Assembly: GCA_050735975.1 (NCBI GenBank)
Contig: JBOHVS010000302.1
Span: forward strand, 1-24,391
DNA length: 24,391 bases
Direction of reading: 5' to 3'
Source of the DNA: DATMBL01 sp050735975
Lineage (GTDB): Bacteria > Desulfobacterota > Binatia > UBA9968
The translations under genes and the position numbers were made by a program. Shown here piece after piece: positions 16,065 through 23,645 of the stretch (its first letter is position 1; each line of letters opens with the position of its first letter). The notes under the pieces are model-generated. The model saw only the letters and a program-made list of their open reading frames with translations. It searched no databases and had not been told where the DNA came from.

Positions 16065-17096
16065 CTAAATATGATAAAGCGCCTTGGCGTTTTCGGACAA
16101 GAGCTTTTCTTTGGTCTCGTCCGACAGGTCCTTATGGTTTTGAAGCTGGTGCAAATTTTCCGGGAATTCAGTATCCCAGTGTGGAATGTCCGTAGCGTAG
16201 ACAAAATGACCATCGCCCACATAGCGCAGGGTTTCGGCGAGTAGCTTCTCTTCGGCCTCCAGACTAAAGAAAACGGGCTGGTTGCGCACACAATCGCTCG
16301 GACGTTGCGTTAAAAATGGAGTCTCGATTTTGCCGCGTTTTTCCCAGTGTTCATCCATTCGATCAAGCCAATAGGGTAACCAGGTACAGCCGATCTCGAG
16401 GAATGCCAGGCGAAGCTTCGGGAAACGCTCCGGTACTCCGTGATAGATCATGCTTGAAAACTGAACGAAGATCCCTACAGGAAAAGAAACGGTGTGAACC
16501 TCGATAAAGGTCTCAAAACCGCCCGAGGCGAGTTCATCACCACCGTTGGTGCCATGCACGGCAAGAGCACAATCCAACCGCTCGGCTTCACGATAAATTG
16601 GATCGTAAAATTGATGCCCCAGAGGCAACCGCAATCCCGTTGTCCGTACCACCACAGCACGGCAACCCAACTCAGTAACGGCCCGACGGATCTCTACCGC
16701 AGCGCTCTGAGGGTTCTGGGGAGGAATGATAGCGATCGGTTTAAGCCGCGGGGAAACCTTCGCATAGTGATCATACACGTATTCGTTATAAGCTTTGCAA
16801 AGAGCGACGGCATAGTCCGGCTCTCGGATTCGCGACACGTTTCCCAAGGAGGTCGGATAGAGAAAAGCCATCTCGATGCCATGACTGTCCATAATCCGCA
16901 GCCAGTCCTCGGCTCGGGGCTCTCTGGGGAAGTTCTCCCGGTTGCTTGGTAAAGTCTGCTGTAAGTCCCTGTCCCAGGGCTCGGAGGCGGTTAACGGGCC
17001 ACCACGTTTATCAAACGGCGCCTTCAAGTAGCGGCGCAATTCGTCGTTGCGCTCGATAATGTGGCCATCCGCATCGATCACACTGAAGTTGTTCAT
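16065..17096 (-). CDS. Amidohydrolase 2 family metal-dependent hydrolase/decarboxylase
   Basis: The 343-residue protein is a TIM-barrel amidohydrolase of the amidohydrolase 2 (ACMSD-like) family, many of whose members decarboxylate aromatic or semialdehyde acids without redox cofactors. Metal ligands can be placed as Asp8/Asp10 and His12 ('VIDADGHI'), His181 ('LAVHGTNGG'), His201 ('IEVHTVSFP') and Asp303 ('YATDIPHWD'). The segment 'FLEIGCTWLPYWLDRMDEHW' (about 232-251) is strongly family-specific. The C-terminal 'KLLSENAKALYHI' is the usual end. It is the last gene of the minus-strand run, 133 bp after the hydratase/lyase-like gene. The ribosome-binding site is weak (GGGAAAA, about 10 bases off). 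The substrate may be the aromatic product released by the lyase, as an inference. Confidence 0.92.
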   Translation of the reverse strand: MNNFSVIDADGHIIERNDELRRYLKAPFDKRGGPLTASEPWDRDLQQTLPSNRENFPREPRAEDWLRIMDSHGIEMAFLYPTSLGNVSRIREPDYAVALCKAYNEYVYDHYAKVSPRLKPIAIIPPQNPQSAAVEIRRAVTELGCRAVVVRTTGLRLPLGHQFYDPIYREAERLDCALAVHGTNGGDELASGGFETFIEVHTVSFPVGIFVQFSSMIYHGVPERFPKLRLAFLEIGCTWLPYWLDRMDEHWEKRGKIETPFLTQRPSDCVRNQPVFFSLEAEEKLLAETLRYVGDGHFVYATDIPHWDTEFPENLHQLQNHKDLSDETKEKLLSENAKALYHI

Positions 17097-17229
17097 CTGT
17101 CATTTTCCCATTGATCGAACGCTAGCACTCATCTCGTATGCGTTGTGCCAGCATTCGATCCGTTCCCATTGTCGTGCGCTGCAAGGAAAAGCGATCTCTT
17201 ACTCCTGGCTCGGCGACCTTCCGCTTCTG

Positions 17230-18048
17230 CTATTTGTCCTTCTGGTATGCCCCAAGTCCGGGGCGATACTCACCTTCCAAAAATTGCTTGATCCCTTTAT
17301 CCTTCCATGCGCCCCCTTGCAAAAATGACAGTTGATCGCTCTTCGCACCACTGTATGCGAGCGCCGTCTCGTAATCGGGAATCAACAGACTATCGCGATA
17401 GGCTTCCTTGCAAGCACGCAACGCTGAAGCGTTTTTCTGGCACAACTTGGCAACCAGCTTATCGACTTCGTCTTGCAGAATCTGCTTGGGAACGGAATAC
17501 GTGACAAAACCGATTTCCGCGGCGCGTTTGCCGTCAAATGTATCGCCGGTAAGGATATAATAGATTGCATCACGAACGCGAAGGAGCTGCGAGATCTGTT
17601 TACTCACGGGGCCGCCAGGGAAGTGGCCGAAGTTGACTTCTGAAAGACCGAATACTGCCTCGTCAGCCGCGATAGCGATATCGCAGCCGGAAACAATGGA
17701 AAAAGCGCCGCCGAAACACCAACCGTTTATCATTGCAACAGTAGGAACGGGGAAAGCCCGAAGAATCCGCACCCGCCATTCCAGAGCTTTATCCAAAATT
17801 CTTTCGAACTGCATGCGATCGGTTTGTTCATAGAAAAACTCTTTCAAATCTTCTCCGGCGGAGAAGCTGTCTCCTGCTCCAGTAATGACCAGGACACGAA
17901 GATCCTTGTCGAACCGGAGTTCAGTCAGAAGTTCCACCATCTCGTTGTGAAGCGTGGGATTCATGGCATTTTTTTTCTTCGGACGATTGAGCGTCACCGT
18001 CACAACGCCATCTTTGCGGTCGACAAGGATCGTTTCGTAATTGGCCAT
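17230..18048 (-). CDS. Enoyl-CoA hydratase/isomerase, p-hydroxycinnamoyl-CoA hydratase/lyase-like
   Basis: The 272-residue crotonase closely resembles the Pseudomonas hydroxycinnamoyl-CoA hydratase/lyase that converts feruloyl- or p-coumaroyl-CoA to vanillin or 4-hydroxybenzaldehyde plus acetyl-CoA. Shared stretches are 'NRPKKKNAMNPTLHNEM' (21-37), 'SAGEDLKEFF' (63-72), 'AMINGWCFGGAFS' (105-117), 'FGLSEVNFG' (133-141) and the unusual C-terminus 'GIKQFLEGEYRPGLGAYQK' (252-270). Glu137 matches the catalytic Glu143 of that enzyme. A tyrosine in 'ALAYSGAKSDQ' may match its phenol-binding Tyr, although the local alignment is uncertain. GGAG lies 11 bases before the ATG. Other crotonase reactions remain possible. 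It sits between a binding protein and an amidohydrolase on the same strand. Confidence 0.85.
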   Translation of the reverse strand: MANYETILVDRKDGVVTVTLNRPKKKNAMNPTLHNEMVELLTELRFDKDLRVLVITGAGDSFSAGEDLKEFFYEQTDRMQFERILDKALEWRVRILRAFPVPTVAMINGWCFGGAFSIVSGCDIAIAADEAVFGLSEVNFGHFPGGPVSKQISQLLRVRDAIYYILTGDTFDGKRAAEIGFVTYSVPKQILQDEVDKLVAKLCQKNASALRACKEAYRDSLLIPDYETALAYSGAKSDQLSFLQGGAWKDKGIKQFLEGEYRPGLGAYQKDK

Positions 18049-18085
18049 AGTTTAATATCTCCTCACTATCCAAATTAGTTTCCAA

Positions 18086-18102
18086 GATCTTTTGCAAAGA
18101 TC
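18086..18102. repeat. Short inverted repeat upstream of the hydratase/lyase-like gene
   Basis: GATCTTT (18086-18092) and AAAGATC (18096-18102) form a perfect inverted repeat around three bases. It lies about 40 bp before the start codon, in a 210-bp gap where an internal promoter might be expected. It may be an operator, but nothing else supports this. Confidence 0.25.
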
Positions 18103-18258
18103 CACCGCTTGAAGCACTACGATCTGCTAATACGGCCTCCACGTCACGCCAAGTGATGGAATTTAATAAACCGTGTCCGTGGCTATCGACTTTACGAACT
18201 TGTAGCCTCGATTTGAGCTCAAGCAGAATCGATCGAAAAAAACGCGGACCCGTCCCTC

Positions 18259-19251
18259 TTATTTGAAAAATCCCGCTTGTTTCAGCTTATCCAAGAAGGA
18301 TAGGTCAACTACGTCTTCCATCCGAAGCGAACCAGCCTTTGGATTTTCAATCGCCATGCCCTTGAAAAGAGCGTCGAATCCCTCCTTTGTAGGATAAGGG
18401 ACTTTTTGTAGGATATGATTTCGAGTCATATAGTCCCATTCACGGAGCATAACTTCCTTTTTCGGATTCCTAAGTTTCTTAGATGCGATTGCCAAAGATT
18501 GATCTTTATTGTCGTAGAAAAAACGAATAGACTTTACAATTCCCTTGATTAACCCAAGCACTGTCTTTTCATTTTTCGCCGCAAATTCACGGGTCGTAAA
18601 CAGGGTGTCATATGGAAACTCCACGCCTTTTTCCGCGAGATCGATAATTTTATGGAGTTTATATTCTTCGCCTCTTCCGGCAAATACTGTTCCTGATACT
18701 GGTGCCGCAAAGACAGACCCTTTTTTGACGGCTGCAATCCTGGCCGATGATCCGCCCACTTGGATCATTGTCGCCCGATTCGGATCCGCGCCCACAGCCC
18801 TCAGAGCCATCAGAGCTGCAATGTGACTTGAGCCGCCGATTACGCTGACGGCGATCTTTTTGTCTCGCAAGTCTTCTGGTTTTTTTACAACCTCCTGCGA
18901 AACAAGAACATAGTCCATAACGTTTTTGTCCACTGCGACAACAACTACTTTTGCACCCTGAGCGACTGCCCCGGCTGGAGCTGCTGCTCCCCCAACCCCT
19001 GCCTGGATCTCCCCTGCAAGCAGGGCCTGTACACCCCGCGTATTTCCGCTTATGTAAGTCACTTCAACGTCAAGATCTGCTTCCTTAAAAAACCCGCGGT
19101 CCACACCGATCCACCACGGTGTGAGATCTAATGTTAAACTTGGGATGGCGACCTTGACTTTGTCGGCTGCCCGACCGCTTCCGGCAACTAAGAATACTAA
19201 AAGACCTACCGCCAATGCCATGCATTGCCCTCGGCGATTAGATTGCATCAT
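18259..19251 (-). CDS. ABC transporter substrate-binding protein (NitT/TauT, NMT1-like)
   Basis: This periplasmic binding protein of about 330 residues has a signal peptide (MMQSNRRGQCMALAVGLL followed by FLVAGSGRAA) and a mature start 'DKVKVAIPSLTLDLTPWWIGVDRGFF'. The latter is the standard NMT1/SsuA/TauA entry segment ending in 'xxGFFKEADLDVEV'. 'QALLAGEIQAGVGG', 'VVKKPEDLRDKKIAVS' and the C-terminal 'VDLSFLDKLKQAGFFK' ending are typical of this group. AGGAGG sits 4 bases before the ATG at 19251 and 7 before the second ATG at 19248, so either may be used; an upstream start adds 15 codons without a site. It lies 76 bp after the second racemase-like gene. No permease or ATPase accompanies it. 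The ligand is unknown. Confidence 0.92.
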   Translation of the reverse strand: MMQSNRRGQCMALAVGLLVFLVAGSGRAADKVKVAIPSLTLDLTPWWIGVDRGFFKEADLDVEVTYISGNTRGVQALLAGEIQAGVGGAAAPAGAVAQGAKVVVVAVDKNVMDYVLVSQEVVKKPEDLRDKKIAVSVIGGSSHIAALMALRAVGADPNRATMIQVGGSSARIAAVKKGSVFAAPVSGTVFAGRGEEYKLHKIIDLAEKGVEFPYDTLFTTREFAAKNEKTVLGLIKGIVKSIRFFYDNKDQSLAIASKKLRNPKKEVMLREWDYMTRNHILQKVPYPTKEGFDALFKGMAIENPKAGSLRMEDVVDLSFLDKLKQAGFFK

Positions 19252-19327
19252 GATGCCTCCTTCTTCATTGGAACAATTAAAGCAATTATTAGGCAACTGT
19301 CGTTCGTTCTTTGCACATCCTCAAACG

Positions 19328-20044
19328 TTACTTAGTTTGACGACTTCCGGATTTTGGCCACCGAATCCGACTTTGTTTGAGGCCGAGACTAGCCAGCATC
19401 GCGGCTAGGCGAATTGGCGCTCCGATGCCTTCAACAACCGGCACACCGAGTCTCTCTTGGAGCCAATCGGGTTTAATGTGTACCGGGCATTGACTCACGC
19501 CCATAGGAATTATGACCTCTGCTCCTTTACCTATTAACCGCTCCGCCTCCTTAACGAAGTTTTCAACGACTTCGTCGTGATGCGCAGCCAGATCCGGTAG
19601 ATCAAAACCGCTGACGCCAAAATCAACGACACGACTTTCCATTCCGTAACGCCGAATAATGGCTCGATTAAACGGAAGTAAGTTCTTGTGATATACGATC
19701 AGCCCGAATCGATCACCAATGAGAGAGGCGATGTGCAGGCTGGACTCCGCGGGGCCTAAGACCGGGATATCGACAGCTGACTTACCGCCGTCGACCCCCA
19801 GATCCAACATCCCTAACGGCACGACAGCATCGTAGCCTTCTTTTTCTGCTTGTTTAAAACAATCGATGTACGCCGGCGCAACCAGTTGAACTTCCGCGGG
19901 CGTAATTCCGTAAAAGTAAGGGGAGGCTTTTGCCTCTATGATTCCTACACCGACCTCCTCGGTTGCATAGGAAAGCGCAACACCCGCGCGACGCTGAAAC
20001 TCCTTCGGTGGGTATCCTCCAATAATAAACGCAACACGTTTCAT
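19328..20044 (-). CDS. Asp/Glu racemase superfamily protein (single-cysteine type), copy 2
   Basis: The 238-residue protein aligns without gaps to copy 1 (10961-11668), with about 181 of 235 identical positions by hand count (77%). The conserved blocks 'VAFIIGGYPP', 'DLGVDGGKSAVDIP', 'GDRFGLIVYH', 'FGVSGFDLPDLA' and 'IIPMGVSQCPVHIKP' are the same. Only Cys186 is shared between the copies; Cys62 is unique to this one. The usual first catalytic cysteine position is not a Cys. The ATG at 20044 follows AGGAG by 8 bases; a TTG two codons upstream overlaps that site and is rejected. The gene follows the second enolase-superfamily gene by 26 bp, so the two are surely co-transcribed. A one-base-transfer isomerase or decarboxylase on a dicarboxylate-like acid is plausible. 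Confidence 0.87.
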   Translation of the reverse strand: MKRVAFIIGGYPPKEFQRRAGVALSYATEEVGVGIIEAKASPYFYGITPAEVQLVAPAYIDCFKQAEKEGYDAVVPLGMLDLGVDGGKSAVDIPVLGPAESSLHIASLIGDRFGLIVYHKNLLPFNRAIIRRYGMESRVVDFGVSGFDLPDLAAHHDEVVENFVKEAERLIGKGAEVIIPMGVSQCPVHIKPDWLQERLGVPVVEGIGAPIRLAAMLASLGLKQSRIRWPKSGSRQTK

Positions 20045-20070
20045 GCCCAATTCTCCTCTTGATTGGCCAC

Positions 20071-21219
20071 TTAGGATTCCTTGATCTGTGTCGTTTCTCG
20101 CATCTTGCTCAAATCCAACTCCACCCCTAGTCCTGGAACATTGCTTAGACTAAGCTTCCCATTGGTAACTTGGAGACCCGATGCAGGATCATTTGTGAGA
20201 CCTTCAAACTCTCCGATCTCAGCGCCGGCCATTAATTCGGGAAGAGATGCGGCGAAGTGTAGCTGCATCGCCTCCATAAGACGACTCCCGGCTGTGCTTC
20301 CAATATGCACACCTACATTCGCGGAAGCGCAAGCGCAGGCTATGTCACGGGAACGGTAGTAGCCCCCCATTTTCCATAATTTAATACTGACAGCGTCCAT
20401 AGCATCCGCTTCAATATGCCGCAAAGCATCCGACGGGTTTAGTATACCTTCATCGGCCATTATGGGTATCCTGCACTGCTTTCTGACGAAAGCCATACCA
20501 CGAATGTCGTCCTGCCTGACCGGTTGTTCTACGATTCCGATGTCAAACTTAGATAACTTATTTAGAACGCGAACCGCCTGCATCGGCGTGTAGGCTTGAT
20601 TCGCGTCGACTGAAATAAAAACATCGTTTCCAACTGCTCCACGAACTCTCTCGGCCGTCGCGAGGTCGCGATTTTCATCCAGTCCTATTTTCAATTTTAT
20701 AAACCGATATCCTTCTTGGATTAACGACTGAGCCTCTTTGGCGGTTTCTTCCGGAGGCTTTAGACCAAGCATCCGCATGATCGGCACTTCGCTGCGTTGT
20801 TGCCCGCCCAGAAGATTTACGACCGGGGTTTTGATCTTTTTCGCTATGAGATCAAACAACGCTTCCTCGATAGCGAATTTGAGCTGGAAATTACTTCCTA
20901 GAGCAAAATCAACTTCCTTCAATATGGGTGGGATTCCAATAAAATGTCTTTCGACCAATAACGGCGTAATCAACTCATGTAGAAGTGCTTCCGCCGAACT
21001 ACTTGCCTCACCGACAATAGCCATAGCCGGGAGATAACCGTAGCCGACTGGACCCGTTGCGTCAGTCAGACCGATAACCGTTGCCTCAATATCCCCCTTA
21101 CTATAGCGCGCCGTTTTCCAGGGAACCGCGCGACGTAATACGGCTCTCCAGGATCGGACTTCACGAATTTGCAGTAAAGCTTCAACTTCTTTGCCGACAG
21201 CTTCAGCAGCGTTTCCCAT
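20071..21219 (-). CDS. Mandelate racemase/muconate lactonizing enzyme family protein, copy 2
   Basis: The 382-residue enolase-superfamily enzyme has all MLE-subgroup residues: Lys175-x-Lys177 ('FIKLKIGLD'), metal ligands Asp205 ('SVDANQAY'), Glu231 ('IVEQPV') and Asp256 ('IMADEG'), and Lys280 ('SIKLWKMGG') on the opposite face. The capping domain has the usual 'AIEEALFDLIAKKIKTPVVNLLGG' segment (116-139). Candidate reactions are cycloisomerisation, dipeptide or N-acyl amino acid epimerisation, or another syn/anti proton transfer; the sequence does not separate them. GGGAGAT precedes the ATG by about 6 bases. The gene is 21 bp downstream of the truncated amidohydrolase and 26 bp upstream of the racemase-like gene. 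Confidence 0.93.
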   Translation of the reverse strand: MGNAAEAVGKEVEALLQIREVRSWRAVLRRAVPWKTARYSKGDIEATVIGLTDATGPVGYGYLPAMAIVGEASSSAEALLHELITPLLVERHFIGIPPILKEVDFALGSNFQLKFAIEEALFDLIAKKIKTPVVNLLGGQQRSEVPIMRMLGLKPPEETAKEAQSLIQEGYRFIKLKIGLDENRDLATAERVRGAVGNDVFISVDANQAYTPMQAVRVLNKLSKFDIGIVEQPVRQDDIRGMAFVRKQCRIPIMADEGILNPSDALRHIEADAMDAVSIKLWKMGGYYRSRDIACACASANVGVHIGSTAGSRLMEAMQLHFAASLPELMAGAEIGEFEGLTNDPASGLQVTNGKLSLSNVPGLGVELDLSKMRETTQIKES

Positions 21220-21240
21220 AGTGATCTCCCAACTTTCAGA

Positions 21241-21423
21241 TCAAGCAGCTAGATTTAGAAGTTCAGCAGCGTGTTCCCCCAGTATTTTGTCCATCTCACC
21301 CAGGTATTTCGCCTCGTCCCAATACCAATGTTCCTGAATTGGAGGAATCTTTGAAAGATACTTACCTATGACAGCCGTATATGTTCTCGGGAATGCATGC
21401 GCATGAACATCGATGATTTTCAT
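21241..21423 (-). pseudogene. Amidohydrolase 2 remnant with apparent internal deletion
   Basis: This 60-codon frame begins as an amidohydrolase 2 family protein: 'MKIIDVHAHAFP' carries the DxHxH metal motif and is followed by family-like sequence up to 'AKYLGEMD' (about residue 46). It then ends 'KILGEHAAELLNLAA', which resembles the C-terminal tail of the same family (compare 'KLLSENAKALYHI' at the end of the complete amidohydrolase in this window). The other metal ligands and some 230-270 residues of barrel are absent. The simplest reading is an in-frame internal deletion. A purine-rich GGAAGAGAAACGAG precedes the ATG and the frame is intact, so a short peptide may still be made. It lies in the binding protein-to-enolase operon. 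A genuine small protein cannot be excluded. Confidence 0.6.
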
Positions 21424-21578
21424 TGGAAAACTCGTTTCTCTTCCAGTTTACACGCGAAAAACCGCCTAAAAGTCGTGATCTCCTTAACTGACTTTTTCGC
21501 TGCTTGCTTGCCTGCCCAAGGCCGCATGGAACCAACTATAATCGCAACCGCGTATCCATAAGCATTCTAAAATCGCCG

Positions 21579-22562
21579 CTATTTCCCCAAAGTTTTTTTG
21601 AAAAACCCCTCCTTTTCCAGCTTCCGAATGATCGTTAGATCCACAAACTGGTCCATCGATGCGCTTTTAGCACGAGGCTCCCGAGCCCCAAGTTCCTCCA
21701 AAAGCAGCTTGAAGCCCTCCGGGTCGGGTTCCAGATTGTCGGCGTAAAAATCCTTGGCTATGAAATCGTAGGCCTGGGTCACAAGATCCATTTCATTGGA
21801 CTTCATGTACTTCGAGATGACTTTGATGCCTTCCTCACGATTGCGTCTAAATCGAGCAACGGACTCTACAAACGCTTTTACAAAATTTTCCGTAGCGTCA
21901 GGATTTTCTTTCATGAATTTACGCGGAGCGAGTAAACCCAGGTATGGATAGTTCAAATTGAGGCGAGCTAAAACGTTGTAACCCTCCTTGCTCATTTTTA
22001 TCCCTGACATAAAATCCAATGCCGCGGCCTGAACACTTCCGGACTGCAGTGCGGCCAGGCGATCGGGAGAGCCTCCAACTTGAAGCATGGTAACGTCTCG
22101 GTCAGGGTTCATTCCGAGCTTTCTAAGGGCTATCTTTGAGGCGATTTCGCTCACATCGGCTAGTCGATTGATAGCAATTTTTCCGCCTTTCAAATCGTCA
22201 ACCGTTTTGATGTTTTTGGCCGCCACCAACGTATAAGGAAAAATCTTAGCTGTAATGGCAACGAATCGCAGGTCCGCACCGCGAAGAATCGCGAGCAAAG
22301 TGCCGGCAACGGCCGTTTGGGCCAGATTGACTTGATCCGCAAGCATTCCTTGTATGAGATTAAACCCGCGAATGTATACCAACTGCGGATCGAGACCGTA
22401 CTTTTGGTAAATCCCTACATCCTTTGCGAACCAGAGTGGAGCGAATTGACTGCTCGTTGTCGGATACGCGATAACAACTTTGTCTGCGACTACCGTTTTC
22501 GTTTGCGACAATACGACAAGAACCAAGCTAGCGACCGCGGCGACGATTGTTCTTTTGCTCAT
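21579..22562 (-). CDS. ABC transporter substrate-binding protein (NitT/TauT, NMT1-like)
   Basis: The protein of about 327 residues starts at the ATG at 22562, which has AGGGAG 7 bases upstream and opens straight into a signal peptide (MSKRTIVAAVASLVLVVLS, cleavage near 'TVVADK'). An in-frame start 24 codons earlier is less likely. The mature sequence has 'VVIAYPTTSSQFAPLWFAKDVGIYQKYGLD' split across residues 29-58, 'KTVDDLKGGKIAINRLADVSE', 'ALRKLGMNPDRDVTMLQVGG' and the C-terminal 'VDLTIIRKLEKEGFFKK'. These are all typical of the NMT1/SsuA type with small organic ligands. It is separated from the GlcG-like gene by 186 bp and from the amidohydrolase remnant by 155 bp. It is similar in plan, but not closely, to the binding protein at 18259-19251. 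No cognate membrane components are present. Confidence 0.93.
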   Translation of the reverse strand: MSKRTIVAAVASLVLVVLSQTKTVVADKVVIAYPTTSSQFAPLWFAKDVGIYQKYGLDPQLVYIRGFNLIQGMLADQVNLAQTAVAGTLLAILRGADLRFVAITAKIFPYTLVAAKNIKTVDDLKGGKIAINRLADVSEIASKIALRKLGMNPDRDVTMLQVGGSPDRLAALQSGSVQAAALDFMSGIKMSKEGYNVLARLNLNYPYLGLLAPRKFMKENPDATENFVKAFVESVARFRRNREEGIKVISKYMKSNEMDLVTQAYDFIAKDFYADNLEPDPEGFKLLLEELGAREPRAKSASMDQFVDLTIIRKLEKEGFFKKTLGK

Positions 22563-22748
22563 GGTTTCTCCCTCTTTTATCGTAGTTTTCCAGCCGTGCC
22601 GGAATTTTCCCTTCTGCAATCTCCGATTAGACAACGCTTCCCCGCTACGGGCTCAATCCTTGTGAGAACGAGACCCAGCCTCGATAAGAATTTTGATAAT
22701 GCAGGATCCACTTCCATTTATAATCTGAAAAATACTTACCACCGCTGG

Positions 22749-23177
22749 TTAGCTGCTAAAAGCAGCCACACCGGCCTCGGCGATCTCAACATCACTGTGC
22801 CCGGCACCGCTTACTCCAATCGCGCCAACAATCTTCCCTTTATGAAAAATTGGAAGGCCTCCAGGGATCGTAACAAAGGATCCAGGGCCGGCAGCGAGCG
22901 TGATCGCGAGAGCATGATGATCGTCCCGGACATTACCGCTCGGACTCTTCTTTCCAGACGGAAATCGCGTGAGCGCCGAGCTACGTCCCTTCGCCATCGA
23001 AATCGCAATTGAATAGAGTTCCGCTTCGTCGGTTCGCGCAAAAGCAAGAAGGTGTGCGGCATCATCAACAACGGCAATGCTCACCGAGGCACCCACTTGT
23101 TCCGCTTTACCAAGAGCGCCGTTCAGAACAGCAAACGCGCCGCTTCTTGAAAGTCTAGGAGCCATTAACGTCTTCAT
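22749..23177 (-). CDS. GlcG/HbpS family heme-degrading-domain protein
   Basis: The 142-residue protein belongs to the GlcG/HbpS (DUF336) family. Landmarks are 'ASVSIAVVDDAAHLLAFARTDEA' (30-52), 'IAISMAKGRSSALTRFPS' (57-74), 'GGLPIFHKGKIVGAIGVSGAGHSDVEIAEAG' split across 106-136, and the small alpha/beta size typical of the family. Members bind heme or cobalamin, or occur as uncharacterised accessory proteins in glycolate and aromatic pathways, so the role is open. There is no signal peptide, so it is cytoplasmic. AGAGGTG precedes the ATG by 5 bases. It is the first gene of the minus-strand run ending at 16065, and a 9-bp-arm inverted repeat lies immediately upstream. Confidence 0.88.
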   Translation of the reverse strand: MKTLMAPRLSRSGAFAVLNGALGKAEQVGASVSIAVVDDAAHLLAFARTDEAELYSIAISMAKGRSSALTRFPSGKKSPSGNVRDDHHALAITLAAGPGSFVTIPGGLPIFHKGKIVGAIGVSGAGHSDVEIAEAGVAAFSS

Positions 23178-23197
23178 TTTTCACCTCTGGTTTGGCA

Positions 23198-23226
23198 ATG
23201 GTCTGGAAGCCAACGCGCCAGACCAT
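23198..23226. repeat. Inverted repeat upstream of the GlcG-like gene
   Basis: ATGGTCTGG (23198-23206) and CCAGACCAT (23218-23226) are exact complements separated by 11 bp. The element lies 21-49 bp before the minus-strand start codon, next to the ribosome-binding site. It could be an operator or, if transcribed, a leader hairpin that limits translation. No T-tract follows, so it is not a terminator. Confidence 0.45.
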
Positions 23227-23501
23227 ATCGACGCTGCCGCAGATTCGATTTGCAATTCTTTTTATTTTGAAAATCAAACAGGCGACGGACGGCAGTTACT
23301 TTTGAACTAACAGATAGGCTCAGCAAAATGCAAACCCTATCAGAACTGTACGCTAAAATAGCGTGAAGGAATCAAAACCCACCCGGATTTCTTTGCTACT
23401 GCTTTGCGATGTAACCAAGCAAAACAGGCTTGCCGGTTATTGGTCCCTCGCCGAGCCAGGACGGATGATGAGTGCGCTCTTTTCAAATGTGAATTGATAT
23501 C

Positions 23502-23530
23502 TCAAATAATCATGATAATTTGAAATTATC
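23502..23530. promoter_or_regulatory. Operator-like cluster of three TCAAAT(A/T)ATC half-sites
   Basis: Three similar half-sites occur in alternating orientation: TCAAATAATC (23502-23511, plus), its near-complement GATAATTTGA (23514-23523), and TGAAATTATC (23521-23530, plus). The first two form a 22-bp palindrome with 20 of 22 positions symmetric. The second and third form a perfect 17-bp inverted repeat (8 + 1 + 8) at 23514-23530. The arrangement suits a dimeric regulator with overlapping sites. It lies about 85 bp upstream of a candidate promoter for the LivK-like gene. Confidence 0.45.
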
Positions 23531-23615
23531 GGTTTTCTCTTTGCAGCAAAAGAATTTAGCTAATCTTTTTCGCTCCAGAGATCAGAATTCCTCTGACCAT
23601 TGAGAGAACGCCAAG

Positions 23616-23645
23616 TTGACTTAACAATTCGCGATCCAATAGTAT
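23616..23645 (+). promoter_or_regulatory. Candidate promoter of the LivK-like gene
   Basis: TTGACT (23616-23621) and TAGTAT (23640-23645) are 18 bp apart and face the LivK-like gene at 23904. The -35 has five of six and the -10 four of six consensus bases. The implied leader is about 250 nt. Confidence 0.3.

Noticed and set aside
22317..23012. Plus-strand open frame of 231 codons
   Set aside because: It lies antisense to the binding protein and the GlcG-like gene, both of which have clear family motifs and good start sites. Its translation resembles no protein family.
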